The position numbers and the translations under genes are program-made. 64,000 nucleotides of DNA. Source: Candidatus Schekmanbacteria bacterium. GTDB lineage: Bacteria; Schekmanbacteria; GWA2-38-11; J061. The stretch covers positions 549,963 to 613,962 of the forward strand of contig JACRJM010000015.1 in the NCBI GenBank assembly GCA_016219965.1, in the 5' to 3' direction. Positions 9,289-19,300 of the stretch are shown here, piece after piece; the stretch's first letter is position 1, and each line of letters starts with the position of its first letter. The notes below the pieces were generated by a model. It saw only the letters and a list, made by a program, of their open reading frames with translations, did no database searches and was not told the origin of the DNA.

Positions 9289-9513
9289 TTAACGGTTAGT
9301 TTTTTGTTTGACGTACAAAAAAATGGGGTAGAATAAAAGATATTCATTAATTAATGCATCAGATACAATTTTTTCAGCAATTTTGTCTGCATCAATTATA
9401 TAATTTCCTTTCTTAACAAGGCGTTTAATTCTCTTAACTTTTGCTTGTCTATTGACATTATCTTCAATCAACGCTATCAATTCCCTGGTTTTCTCTTTCT
9501 TATATTTGTCCAT
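9289..9513 (-). CDS. flgM: FlgM-like anti-sigma-28 factor
   Basis: About 74 residues when started at the ATG at 9513 (a TTG at 9534 is possible but has no ribosome-binding site). The core VKRIKRLVKKGNYIIDADKIAEKI fits the FlgM C-terminal signature, in which a basic helix is followed by G-x-Y-x-[VI]-D-x-x-x-[IV]-A. FlgM holds FliA inactive until it is exported through the finished hook. The protein is shorter than E. coli FlgM (97) and lacks most of the disordered N-terminal export region. The fliA gene lies 1.1 kb upstream on the same strand, and a sigma-28-like promoter precedes this gene. Confidence 0.7.
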   Translation of the reverse strand: MDKYKKEKTRELIALIEDNVNRQAKVKRIKRLVKKGNYIIDADKIAEKIVSDALINEYLLFYPIFLYVKQKTNR

Positions 9514-9562
9514 AGACCTTGTCAGTTTATACAAGAGACTTGTATCAAATTAATTAATTCAA

Positions 9563-9590
9563 CAATCGACTTCTAATATTTATTACTTTA
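9563..9590 (-). promoter_or_regulatory. candidate sigma-28 promoter of flgM
   Basis: On the minus strand TAAAGTAA (9583-9590) matches the sigma-28 -35 TAAAGTTT at 6 of 8 positions. GTCGATTG (9563-9570) resembles the -10 GCCGATAA at 5 of 8. The spacer is 12 nt against a usual 11. The predicted start lies about 40 nt before the flgM ATG. Class-3 expression of flgM from a FliA promoter is common in flagellated bacteria. Confidence 0.45.
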
Positions 9591-9815
9591 GACAGCGTAT
9601 ATCAATTGTCAAATATAATTTTCTTAAAGATATCCACAGCAGTAGTTGATCGATTCTTCATAATAGAAGGTTGGGGCATTTTATTATGTCCGGTCACTTA
9701 CCTAATATAGGATTATGAGGCTTAATTTTCGCGCTCATATTCTAAGGACAGACAATGATCTGATTAAAAAAAGTGATAAATAAGGAACTTCAAAAAATAG
9801 AATTTTACCAGAAAT

Positions 9816-10526
9816 CTATAAATTATATTTCTTTTCATCGAGTAGAACAGTTATTGAATCTGGCGATCCAATAATAGTTCCACCTAATTTATTCTTTAAC
9901 ACATATAATGCTACATATCCGTCATAATATCTAGTAACTGCATCATCCTTATATAAATCTTCAAAGCTATTTTCTTCTTCTGTTGCATGTATTATTGTAT
10001 CGATATGAGTTGAACTGATATTTTCATACAAAAATGATATTTTTATTTTTTCGCTACCTGCCTTTTCTACATTTACAGATACGGTACCACCGTTCTCAAG
10101 ATTCTCAAAAAGAAACGATATCATACTTAATACAGCATGTCTCAACAATCCGGTGTCTGTTGAAAATGATATAATCCCATTATTATTAAACGATATTTGT
10201 GCTCCTTTTTTTGTAAAGCTTTTCTTTACTAGTTGAATGCACTCTGAAATCAGCAACGAGACGTCATTAATCCCAGCAGACCCATTATAATCTGATAAAT
10301 AATTTTGTGCAGATCTGCTTATTTCTTTAACTCTTCCGGTAGAGCGAAGCACTACTTCTATCATTTTTTTAATATCATCTTCTTTCATACTAATTTGCGC
10401 AAGCTGGGCAAATCCTATAGATGCACCTACTATATTATTGACTTCATGGAAAATATCACCTGTAAATTTACCTAAAAGGTATTTATGATGAATACTGATA
10501 AGTACATCTTTAAGATTTTTGTTCAT
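9816..10526 (-). CDS. histidine-kinase-like protein with degenerate ATPase domain
   Basis: A 236-residue protein with an H-box-like helix (FTGDIFHEVNNIVGASIGFAQL region, His27 in HEVNN) typical of NtrB/PAS-type kinases. The rest corresponds in position to a HATPase_c domain, but the N-box is eroded (second Asn lost in the FLFENLENGG segment), and no DxGxG or GxGxG lid motif is visible. It has no sensor domain. It may be a phosphotransfer or scaffold protein rather than an active kinase. It sits between fliA and flgM on the same strand, which suggests a link to motility control. That link is inference. Confidence 0.6.
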   Translation of the reverse strand: MNKNLKDVLISIHHKYLLGKFTGDIFHEVNNIVGASIGFAQLAQISMKEDDIKKMIEVVLRSTGRVKEISRSAQNYLSDYNGSAGINDVSLLISECIQLVKKSFTKKGAQISFNNNGIISFSTDTGLLRHAVLSMISFLFENLENGGTVSVNVEKAGSEKIKISFLYENISSTHIDTIIHATEEENSFEDLYKDDAVTRYYDGYVALYVLKNKLGGTIIGSPDSITVLLDEKKYNL

Positions 10527-10608
10527 TGATTTCCTCTGTAATTACACTAACTAACAAAATGTCTTTTTTGTTTATTTCAAGTTTCATAAAAAAATGATAG
10601 TAAATATT

Positions 10609-11370
10609 TTAAAGATTTGCTGCTTTTTTAAATCTATTTTTAAGGATTATAGTTGCCTTAGTATGAATCTGTGAAATCCGTGATTCAGTTACATCCATAA
10701 TTTGTCCAATCTCTTTCATAGTCAATTCTTCGTAATAGTATAGTGATATTACTAGTCGTTCTTTTTCAGGCAGCGCTTCAATTGCCTTAGCAACTATTTC
10801 TTTTGTTTCTTTTGCCCTGGTTTTTTCTAGTGGATCTTTTGTATCCGGACTTGCAATACATTCGAGCAATGTCTTCCCTTTGACTTCACCATCTATTGGC
10901 TCGTCAAGACTGATAAGTGACTTTCCCCTAACGCTTTTTAACATATCATAAAGCTCACTTACATCTATATTTAAGAAATCCGCTACCTCTTTATCTGTTG
11001 CTGGTCTGCCAAAATCCTGCTCAAGCTTGGAGTAAGCATCTTCTAACTGAGAAGTCTTACGTCGCAAGGAACGCGGCAACCAGTCCATAGCGCGCAATTC
11101 ATCCAATATTGCTCCACGAATTCTGAATTCAGCATATGTCTTAAACTTGATCTGTTTTGAAGGATCAAATTTTTCGACTGCATCCATTAGGCCAATTATG
11201 CCTGCTGCTACAAGTTCATCTACCTCAACATTCTTTGGCAGCCTTAGAGATATCCTTTCAGCTATAGACTTTGTAAAGGGTAGAAACTTAATAATAAGTT
11301 CTTCTCTATTAACAACCCTGCAATTACCAGTTTTGCTCCGAATCCTCTTTTTTAAGACTAATCGTTTCAT
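10609..11370 (-). CDS. fliA: RNA polymerase sigma-28 factor FliA/WhiG
   Basis: A 253-residue flagellar sigma factor. Region 2 is clear (LVAAGIIGLMDAVEKFDP, then YAEFRIRGAILDELRAMDW, the FliA/WhiG hallmark), followed by region 3 (LEDAYSKLEQDFGRPATDKEVA) and region 4 with its helix-turn-helix (LTMKEIGQIMDVTESRISQIHTKA). Region 1.1 is absent, as in the family. It directs transcription of late flagellar and chemotaxis genes. It starts 11 nt after flhG and is almost certainly co-transcribed with it. Confidence 0.95.
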   Translation of the reverse strand: MKRLVLKKRIRSKTGNCRVVNREELIIKFLPFTKSIAERISLRLPKNVEVDELVAAGIIGLMDAVEKFDPSKQIKFKTYAEFRIRGAILDELRAMDWLPRSLRRKTSQLEDAYSKLEQDFGRPATDKEVADFLNIDVSELYDMLKSVRGKSLISLDEPIDGEVKGKTLLECIASPDTKDPLEKTRAKETKEIVAKAIEALPEKERLVISLYYYEELTMKEIGQIMDVTESRISQIHTKATIILKNRFKKAANL

Positions 11371-11381
11371 GTTATTTACCT

Positions 11382-12221
11382 TTATATTTTAGTGAACCTT
11401 TGTTTAGACTGCTCGAGAGAGTTTCTGAGTAGCAGCTGCAAATTTCCTTTAGGAAAAGGTTTGTTAGGAAGGTCCATCAAAACTTTAGACATTTGCTTGA
11501 ACTCCTTAGATGAAGCTGTATCGGGAAATATTTCACAAACTGCCTTTTGCTTCTGAACAGCTTCAATTAATTTAGCATCAAATGCCACTGTTCCAAGATA
11601 ATGGAGGCTTACATTGCATTTCTTATCCACCATGTTTGCAAAATCGATGAATAATTGTTTTCCTTCTTTTTCATTTCGCGCGCAGTTTGCAATAACATTG
11701 AAGGATTTTTCTCCATATTTATTTGAAAGGATATTTATAAGTGCGAGCGCATCATGGAGAGATGCCGGGTCGGGTGTTATTACAACAGATATTTCCTGCG
11801 ATATCGTTGCAAAGTAAATTACGTTTGAAGATATTCCTGCATCTGTATCTATTAAAAGTATGTCAAAACAGTTTTTGAAGTTATCAAATTCAGATATGAG
11901 ATTTATTTTTTGCTCTTCATTTAAAAAAATCATATCCTGATCACCAGAAGATGTAGGGATGATCTTTATCCCATTACCTGCGTCTATAACTATTTCATCA
12001 AGTTTTTTCTGGCCGTTAATTACATCCCGTAAAGTAAATAGAGGTCTTATTCCTGCAAAAAGATCGATATTCCCTAGAGCAAGGTCTGCATCAAGAATTA
12101 ATACCTTTATACCCATCTCATTAAGGGCAGAGGCAAGGTTATAAACTATAGTAGTTTTGCCTACTCCACCTTTTCCACTTGTTATGCTGACTACTCTTTT
12201 TATATTTTGATTATGAGTCAT
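11382..12221 (-). CDS. flhG: FlhG/YlxH-type MinD-like ATPase
   Basis: A 279-residue ParA/MinD-family ATPase that sets flagellar number and place, usually by acting on the GTPase FlhF. The deviant Walker A KGGVGKTT occurs near the start, followed by ILDADLALGNIDLF (switch I) and LLIDTDAGI (Walker B). The ATG at 12221 is preferred because AGGA lies 8 nt upstream. A longer frame to 12296 adds 25 residues with no site. It is immediately followed by fliA, the usual flhG-fliA order, but flhF is not in the window. Confidence 0.85.
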   Translation of the reverse strand: MTHNQNIKRVVSITSGKGGVGKTTIVYNLASALNEMGIKVLILDADLALGNIDLFAGIRPLFTLRDVINGQKKLDEIVIDAGNGIKIIPTSSGDQDMIFLNEEQKINLISEFDNFKNCFDILLIDTDAGISSNVIYFATISQEISVVITPDPASLHDALALINILSNKYGEKSFNVIANCARNEKEGKQLFIDFANMVDKKCNVSLHYLGTVAFDAKLIEAVQKQKAVCEIFPDTASSKEFKQMSKVLMDLPNKPFPKGNLQLLLRNSLEQSKQRFTKI

Positions 12222-12525
12222 AATTTCCATCCTAATTTTACAGCTTGTTATGTTTACTTCTGTTTCGCTTAAGGTAAAAAGCAAGAAATATGCCATTAGA
12301 AGTTCTGCAAACGTGATTTCAAGTTTAGTTCCTATTATTCAATTAGTTACAGGGGTAGATAATATTTTATTGCGGTATTTTAAGATAAAATAGTATTTTA
12401 AGGTTTTCAAATATAGGCAATTATTTGCCACATAAATGAATGACATCGTTATTTATTTAACGATATGAAGAGGAATCTAGAGGAATCTAATTGTATAGAG
12501 AATAGATGAACGTTCAGAAAAAACT
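12222..12525. other. 304-nt intergenic region upstream of flhG
   Basis: No convincing gene is seen here. It holds a 7-bp inverted repeat with a 6-nt loop (12445-12464), a perfect 10-bp tandem duplication (12470-12489), and AT-rich sequence that must carry the flhG-fliA promoter. The stop of the NtrC-type gene is at 12526, so the hairpin at 12445-12464 is also downstream of that gene on the minus strand. It lacks a T-run. Confidence 0.5.
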
Positions 12526-13914
12526 TTATAAAAGCTTACCCATTGCTGACTTTTTTTTAATTTTCTGAACAAGTGTAGTTCTATTTAAACCTAATAGTTT
12601 TGCTGCTTTTTCTTTGATACCATGTGTTTTATCAAGTGCCTGCCTTATCAGATCGTTTTCAATGTCATCAAGGAGATGATTTAGGTCAAGCCCTTCGCTT
12701 GGAAGTGCTACTTTGTGAGCAGAAGTGGATACATTGCTTTTTCTAAATTTTTCCGGCAGATCTTCACTGCTAAGCCTTTCTTTTTTACCGCTGAAGATCA
12801 CCATCCTTTCCATGAGGTTTTCAAGCTCTCTTACATTTCCGGGCCATTCATATTCTAAAAACGTGGACATTACTTCATCTGAAACTGACTGTGCAACAGT
12901 TCCTTTTTCTTTTTTCATCTTTTCAAGAAAATGGTTAACAAGTAAAGGGATGTCACTTTTCCTTTCTCTGAGCGTTGGAAGATGTATTGGTATTACATTT
13001 AATCTATAATATAAATCTTCCCTGAACTTCTTCTCAGCAACTGCTTTTTCAAGATCCTGGTTTGTTGCTGCAATGACCCTGACATCTATTTTTATTGGAT
13101 TTGTCCCGCCAACAGGTGTAATTTCCTTTTCCTGAAGCACTCTTAGTAACTTTACCTGTAGATTCAACGACATATCACCTATTTCATCAAGGAATATTGT
13201 TCCCCCGTGGGCATACTCGAATCTTCCAATCCTTGTATTTATTGCCCCGGTAAATGAACCTTTAATATGACCGAAAAGTTCACTTTCAAGTAAGTCTTCT
13301 GGTATTGCCCCGCAATTAACCGGAACCAGATATTTGTCTTTTCTGTTTGAATTGTAATGAATGGCTTTGGCAACAAGTTCTTTTCCTGTGCCACTGTCAC
13401 CAAAAATAAGAACTGTACTGCTAGTGTTTGCTATTGTTTCAATAGTTTTAAAAACCTTCAGCATCAAGTCGCTTGAACCAATAAAATTCTCAAATTTATA
13501 CTTTGTTCTGAGTTGCTCCTTCAGGTAAACATTTTCTCCCTTTAGATCCTGATATTCTAATGCCTTATTAATTGTTATAAGCATTTCCTCAAGATTGAAT
13601 GGCTTTGGAAGGTAATCAAAAGCACCCGCCTTCATTGCTTCAACAGCTGAATTTATAGTTGCAAACCCGGTCACAATTATTCCAATTATGTTGCTGTTTA
13701 TCTTATGTATTTTTTTCAATATATCTATTCCGTTGGTATCAGGCATGATCAAATCTATAATGGCAAGGCTTATAAGATTTTTTTGAACAGCTTCTAAAGC
13801 TTCGCTGCAAGTGCTGGCTTCAACTACTGAGAAATGTTTATCATTCAAAAATCGCGCAAGCATTGACCTAATGTCAGCTTCATCATCAACTAATAAAATC
13901 TTTTTTTCTGTCAT
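12526..13914 (-). CDS. NtrC-family sigma-54-dependent response regulator
   Basis: A REC-AAA+-Fis activator (numbering from the TTG at 13932, which adds six residues; the ATG at 13914 is preferred). The receiver has VDDEAD and phospho-acceptor D60 in IIDLIMPD. The AAA+ domain has Walker A GDSGTGKE (178-185), the sigma-54 contact loop as GSFTGA (225-230) in place of GAFTGA, and Walker [12 protein letters not shown]. The C-terminal Fis-type helix-turn-helix is in [22 protein letters not shown]. It would activate sigma-54 promoters on phosphorylation. The divergent hybrid kinase at 14024 is the likely partner. Target genes cannot be read here, though flhG-fliA lies just downstream. Confidence 0.9.
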   Translation of the reverse strand: MTEKKILLVDDEADIRSMLARFLNDKHFSVVEASTCSEALEAVQKNLISLAIIDLIMPDTNGIDILKKIHKINSNIIGIIVTGFATINSAVEAMKAGAFDYLPKPFNLEEMLITINKALEYQDLKGENVYLKEQLRTKYKFENFIGSSDLMLKVFKTIETIANTSSTVLIFGDSGTGKELVAKAIHYNSNRKDKYLVPVNCGAIPEDLLESELFGHIKGSFTGAINTRIGRFEYAHGGTIFLDEIGDMSLNLQVKLLRVLQEKEITPVGGTNPIKIDVRVIAATNQDLEKAVAEKKFREDLYYRLNVIPIHLPTLRERKSDIPLLVNHFLEKMKKEKGTVAQSVSDEVMSTFLEYEWPGNVRELENLMERMVIFSGKKERLSSEDLPEKFRKSNVSTSAHKVALPSEGLDLNHLLDDIENDLIRQALDKTHGIKEKAAKLLGLNRTTLVQKIKKKSAMGKLL

Positions 13915-14023
13915 AGATAACCGATTTAACAAATCACTTTTTTTTAACTTTCTTTTGAATATAGTAAGATATTATGATATATCTTATCAAGACAAAAAAA
14001 ATGAATCATAAAGAGGGCTGATA

Positions 14024-16357
14024 TTGTTAAGAAAAATTCAGATGACAGCTAAACAAGACAGCTTTGTCATGGAAATTGATTCATCTGGAAAGGTAACTGA
14101 TTGGTCCGACCTTGCCTGTCAACTATTTGGATATGATAAATCTGATGTCTTAAATTCATACCTTCCTCTCATCCCTGAAAGGATTTTTCATGAATTTCTT
14201 GATGCCAAGAACAAAGTATTGAAGGGTGAACAACATGCTTTAATTTCCACAAAAAGGATGCTTGAAGACGGAGCAATGGTAGAACTTAATTTCCTATGTA
14301 ATCTTCTATCCTTAAACCATGACAGAAAAAATTCAATCAGGTTTAATCTGCATAGTATTAAAAAACTCAAATCCATCTCCGCTGACACCCAGCGGCAAAA
14401 TGAAAGTATTGTTGAACAGGAAACTAATGAGCCGTTAAATAATGGATTTAAGAACTTATTACATAATCAAGAAAACGATATTCTTATAAACCTTCCAGAA
14501 GCAGTTGTTATAATTGACACCTCAGGAGTAATTAAGTTCGTAAACAAGTGTGCTGAATCGTTTACTGGCTACAAGCATGATGAGCTGTCGGGAAAGAATA
14601 TAACATTTATTACTGAGCATACCGGATTCGGAGGTAACGGCTCATTTAGCTTTATAACAAAGAAAACCTGCCCACAGTCTTTCCGGGCAACGATTCTCAC
14701 GAGGAATGGCGATTCAGAAGTTCCGGTAGAAATTCTCCCAGTTATGAATCATTCTTCATCAGGGGCAATAGAAGGCTATACGCTTATTTTAAAAGATATT
14801 AGTGAGCTGCTTAGCAAAGATGAACTAATAAGTTATCTTCGTGATTACACAGATTATACTATCGAGAGCCTTGATGATGCATTAATAACATCAAGGGAGG
14901 ATAACACAATAATGTATTGGAACCGGGGAGCGGAGGAGATGTTCGGTTATTCATCTGCCGAAGCAACAGGAAAGAATATCCTGACGATTCTTTTAGGAAA
15001 TAAATACAAAGATGCTGAAAGTCCTTCCGAAAAAGAGGGGTCTAAAAATCCCCTGATTGCCTATCTGGCAAACAGCAGCAATGAAACAGCAAAACTTAGT
15101 TTTGAAAAGAAGCTGGTAAGGAGAAATGGTGAATTGTTCCCTGCCCTGCTATCGGTTTCGGTCCCCAGAAATAACAAAGGAGAGTCTGTAGTAGGCAATG
15201 TAATTCTTATTAAAGATATAACGGAACGGAAAAAGCTTGAGCAGCAGTTATTGCATTCTGAGAAGCTAGCCTCTTTAGGTTCTATGATATCAGGTATTAC
15301 CCATGAGCTTAACAATAAACTTGCACCAATACTCGGCTATGCCCAACTAATTAAATTAATGGATATAGACGGTGAACTCAGCGATATGATTTCTAAAATT
15401 GAAATAAGTGCAAAGAGTGCAAAGAATATAATCCATTCACTTCTTGGATTTGCCCGTCATAATAAACCGGATTTCAAACCAGTAGATTTGAATGAAATAC
15501 TCATCAGGGTAGTTAATCTATTTAAATATAAACTTGATGCAAGCAATATAATTTTGAAAACAGATTTGGGCAAAAATATTCCAAAGACTATGGCAGACGA
15601 GAATCAGATTGAACAGGTTTTTGTAAATATCATAAATAATTCTCTTCAGGCTCTTGAAACTACGGATGGGGTAGTAGATGTAACATCGAGGTATATAAAC
15701 AACTCAATTTTCATCAACATATCTGACACCGGACCGGGCATTCATGAAGAAAATCTCAAAAGAATATTTGATCCTTTCTTCACTACAAAGGAACCGTCAA
15801 TAGGGACAGGTTTGGGACTGAGTGTTTGCTATGGTATTATAAATAATCATAATGGCCGTATTACAGTTGAAAGCGAACCTTTAAAGAAAACAATTTTTGT
15901 TATTGAACTTCCTGTAAAAGAAATCATACAAAAAAATGATGATTTTTCCATCGAGCTAGCTAAAGACAAATTCAAAGGCAGTAAAAAAAATATACTGGTG
16001 ATTGATGACGATCCAATGATAAGGGACCTGATGGAATCTGTTCTTAAAAGAAACCACCATGTTGATTTAGCCAATGCTGGAGGCGAAGCAATGGAAATGC
16101 TCGAGCATAAGAAATATGATCTCATAATTTCTGATCTACGGATGCCCGGCATTGATGGTTTTAAACTTTTTCAGCTTCTAAAAGATAAATCTACAGGAAT
16201 GGAGAAAAAAATTATATTTACTACCGGAGATACTTACGATCACAAAACCAAACAGTTCATAGAAAAAACCGGGTCTAAATGCCTTGCAAAGCCTTTCAAT
16301 GTTGAAGATCTTATGGAATACATCAATAGTTTCTTTTCTTCCAACCTATCTGTCTAA
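14024..16357 (+). CDS. PAS hybrid sensor histidine kinase with C-terminal receiver
   Basis: A 777-residue soluble kinase. It begins at a TTG with GAGGG 6 nt upstream; the first in-frame ATG is six codons later. Three PAS domains occupy about residues 10-110, 150-265 and 275-395. These are followed by HisKA (GITHELNNKLAPILGYAQL, His427), HATPase_c with DTGPGIHEEN and GTGLGLSVCYGI, and a receiver with acceptor Asp704 (ISDLRMPG). There is no membrane segment, so it senses a cytoplasmic signal. It is divergent from an NtrC-type regulator across 109 nt and probably phosphorylates it, possibly with the C-terminal receiver acting as a phosphate sink. Confidence 0.88.
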   Translation: MLRKIQMTAKQDSFVMEIDSSGKVTDWSDLACQLFGYDKSDVLNSYLPLIPERIFHEFLDAKNKVLKGEQHALISTKRMLEDGAMVELNFLCNLLSLNHDRKNSIRFNLHSIKKLKSISADTQRQNESIVEQETNEPLNNGFKNLLHNQENDILINLPEAVVIIDTSGVIKFVNKCAESFTGYKHDELSGKNITFITEHTGFGGNGSFSFITKKTCPQSFRATILTRNGDSEVPVEILPVMNHSSSGAIEGYTLILKDISELLSKDELISYLRDYTDYTIESLDDALITSREDNTIMYWNRGAEEMFGYSSAEATGKNILTILLGNKYKDAESPSEKEGSKNPLIAYLANSSNETAKLSFEKKLVRRNGELFPALLSVSVPRNNKGESVVGNVILIKDITERKKLEQQLLHSEKLASLGSMISGITHELNNKLAPILGYAQLIKLMDIDGELSDMISKIEISAKSAKNIIHSLLGFARHNKPDFKPVDLNEILIRVVNLFKYKLDASNIILKTDLGKNIPKTMADENQIEQVFVNIINNSLQALETTDGVVDVTSRYINNSIFINISDTGPGIHEENLKRIFDPFFTTKEPSIGTGLGLSVCYGIINNHNGRITVESEPLKKTIFVIELPVKEIIQKNDDFSIELAKDKFKGSKKNILVIDDDPMIRDLMESVLKRNHHVDLANAGGEAMEMLEHKKYDLIISDLRMPGIDGFKLFQLLKDKSTGMEKKIIFTTGDTYDHKTKQFIEKTGSKCLAKPFNVEDLMEYINSFFSSNLSV

Positions 16358-16370
16358 ATACAACAATCTT

Positions 16371-19300
16371 TTATACCTTTTCTATTCCAGCTTTTTTGAG
16401 AAATTCAAGTATGTTTAATGCAAGGTTCAGACCTTCTCTGTTATTTAATGGTGTTTTTACAAGCATACTTCTGTCATCAAGGAACCTGAGCGGATATTTT
16501 TTTGAAGTCGCAATATGAGTTACCAATCCTGCGGATGGAACAAAGGCTTCGGAAAAATATAATACAAATCCATCTTTTGAATCTGATATTCTTTCAATAC
16601 AATTCTCGGCTGCAAGGATTCTAAGTCTTGAAAGAAGAAAGACATTTTCAAAAGGCAATGGGATTTCTCCGTACCTGTCTACAATCTCCTTTTTAAATTC
16701 ATCTAGCTCCTGAAAATCACTTATTTCTGATATCTTCTTATAAATAGATACTCTTTCCATTGAATCACGGATAAATTCCTCGGGGATAAAAGCGTTTACT
16801 TTCACTTCAATCTTACAATCAGTTAATTTTTCTTTATGGCCGCGCAATTTTGCAACCGTTTCTTCTACAAGCTGACAGTAAAGGTCGTAACCTATTGACG
16901 CAATATTTCCAGATTGAGCCTCTCCAAGTATGTTACCCGCACCCCTTATTTCAAGGTCATGGGCGGCTATTTTAAAACCTGAACCAAAATCTGTGAGTTC
17001 CTCAATAACCATGAGTCTTTTCCTGGCCTCATCCGTTATATCCTTATCTGCCGGAACAAGAAGATATGCAAAAGCCTCTATATTGCTTCTCCCTACTCTT
17101 CCGCGAAGCTGGTAAAGCTGCGCTAATCCAAGTCTGTCGGCCCTATTGATAACAATAGTGTTAACTGCCGGTATATCCAGTCCCGACTCAATTATTGTAG
17201 TACAAAGCAAAAGATCGAACTGCCTTTCCACAAAATCCACCATTATCTTTTCAAGTTCAGAAGGTTTCATCTGCCCATGGGCAACTCCTATCCTGACTTC
17301 AGGTATGTTATTTTTAAGAAACATTTCCATTGCAGGCAGGCTCTTTACATTGTTATGGACAAAATAAACCTGGCCTCCGCGTTCAAGTTCATTTTTTATT
17401 GCTCTTACTATCATCTCACGGTTAAATTTTATAACTACAGTCTTTATTGGAAGCCTTTCTTCAGGAGGAGTGTCTATTATACTTATATCCCTTATGCCTG
17501 TAAGAGACAGTTGCAGAGTCCTTGGTATCGGGGTAGCCGTAAGTGTGAGCACATCAATATTTCTCGCAATATCCTTTATCTTTTCCTTGTGTCTCACTCC
17601 AAACCGGTGCTCCTCATCAACAATTAAAAGTCCAAGGTCGTTGAATTCTATGTTTCCCATGAGGAGCTTGTGTGTTCCAATCACGATGTCGACCTTCTTC
17701 TCTCTTATCCCATTCAGTATCTCTTTCTGCTTTGAAAGATTGCAGAACCTTGAAAGCATCTCTACCTTCACAGGAAAGTGAGAAAATCTTTCAGAGAATG
17801 TCTGGAAATGCTGATGCGCAAGAATCGTGGTCGGAACGAGTACAGAAACCTGTTTTCCGTCCAGCACAGCTTTGAACGCAGCTCTCATTGCCACCTCAGT
17901 TTTCCCGAATCCAACATCCCCGCATATAAGCCTGTCCATGGGCTTTACAGATTCCATATCTTTTTTCACATCTTTTATTGCTCTAATCTGATGGGGAGTC
18001 TCATCGTACTCAAACCTGTTCTCAAATTCACGCATCCAGTTGTCATCCTGAGAAAAAGATATACCCGATGAAAACTGTCTATCTGCGTAAAGCTCAAGAA
18101 GTCCTTTTGCCATCGTTTCAATTGCTTTTTTCGCTTTCTGCTTTACTCTAGCCCAGTTCTGACTCCCTAACTTTTCAATGACAGGTTTAGATCCCTTTAC
18201 GCCAATATACTTCTGTACAAGATTTAAGTTCTCAGAAGGAACATAAAGTTTCTCATTGTCCTGATATTCAATCATGAGGAAGTCCTTGGTCCTGCCCGCT
18301 GTAATCATCTGGGCAATACCAAGAAACCTCCCAACGCCATAATTGACATGCACGATGTAATCCCCCTCCTTGAGGCTTTGAAACGATGAAGATAATTTCA
18401 GAGGGGTTGATATTTTTCTCCTGTATGGGGAATGCTTTTTCCCGAATATGTCTTCTTCTGTTATAAAAGCTATCCCTAACTCTTCAATAAAAAAACCTTC
18501 AGTAAGATTCCCAACAATTATGAGTGGGGGGAATGGCTCTTTGTTCTCTGTATATGAAAGCACTATTTCACCGCGCCCCTCCATTCCCATTGACAGATGA
18601 TAATCCATGAATATTGCTATCATCCTTTCTGCGCTGTTTTCAGACCTTACTGTAATATAAATCCTGTATCCTTCATCCCGTTTTTTCTTTATTTCTTCCG
18701 CCACAGAAGAAAATCTGTCTGATTTCAAATCCTCCTGGACATGCATATAGCTTGTTCTTTTGACCGTGAATTTCAGCGAATCATCTCCGGATGAGATCGA
18801 TGAGATAGCGACTCTTTTAAATCCGCAAAGTTTCTTTTTGACTTCCTCGCAACCTGAATAGATATACTGGGGTTCGATGACAGGTTCGCCCTTCTCTACT
18901 GCACTATAGTATTTCTTTGTTGCTTCTCTGTATTGCGTTTCGATTTCATCAAATATCTTTTCTTTCTCTTCAAAAATAACAATGGAATCTTCAGAATTAT
19001 AATCAAATGTGGTTTCAAGGGTTTTATGAAAAAGAGGGAGGTAGTTTTCAACTCCCGGAAAATACTCACGACGCTCAAATCTTTCCCTTAACTGCATCAG
19101 CCGATTTCTGTCCGAATAATCTTCGAAGAAAAGGTCAAAAACTTCGAGCAGTTCAGAATTATTTTCCGGATAAGCAACTTCCCTTACCGGGAAAAGCGCT
19201 GTACTCAAAACTTTTTTTACGGAGCGCTGGGAATGAGGGTCAAATTCCCTGATTGAAGAAATCTCATCTCCAAAGAATTCAATCCTTATAGGGAAGTCGT

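Noticed and set aside
9246..9299. 17-codon plus-strand ORF (MENLSLFGDKKGQ...) opposite the end of flgM
   Set aside because: It is very short, overlaps the antisense of flgM and has no convincing ribosome-binding site.
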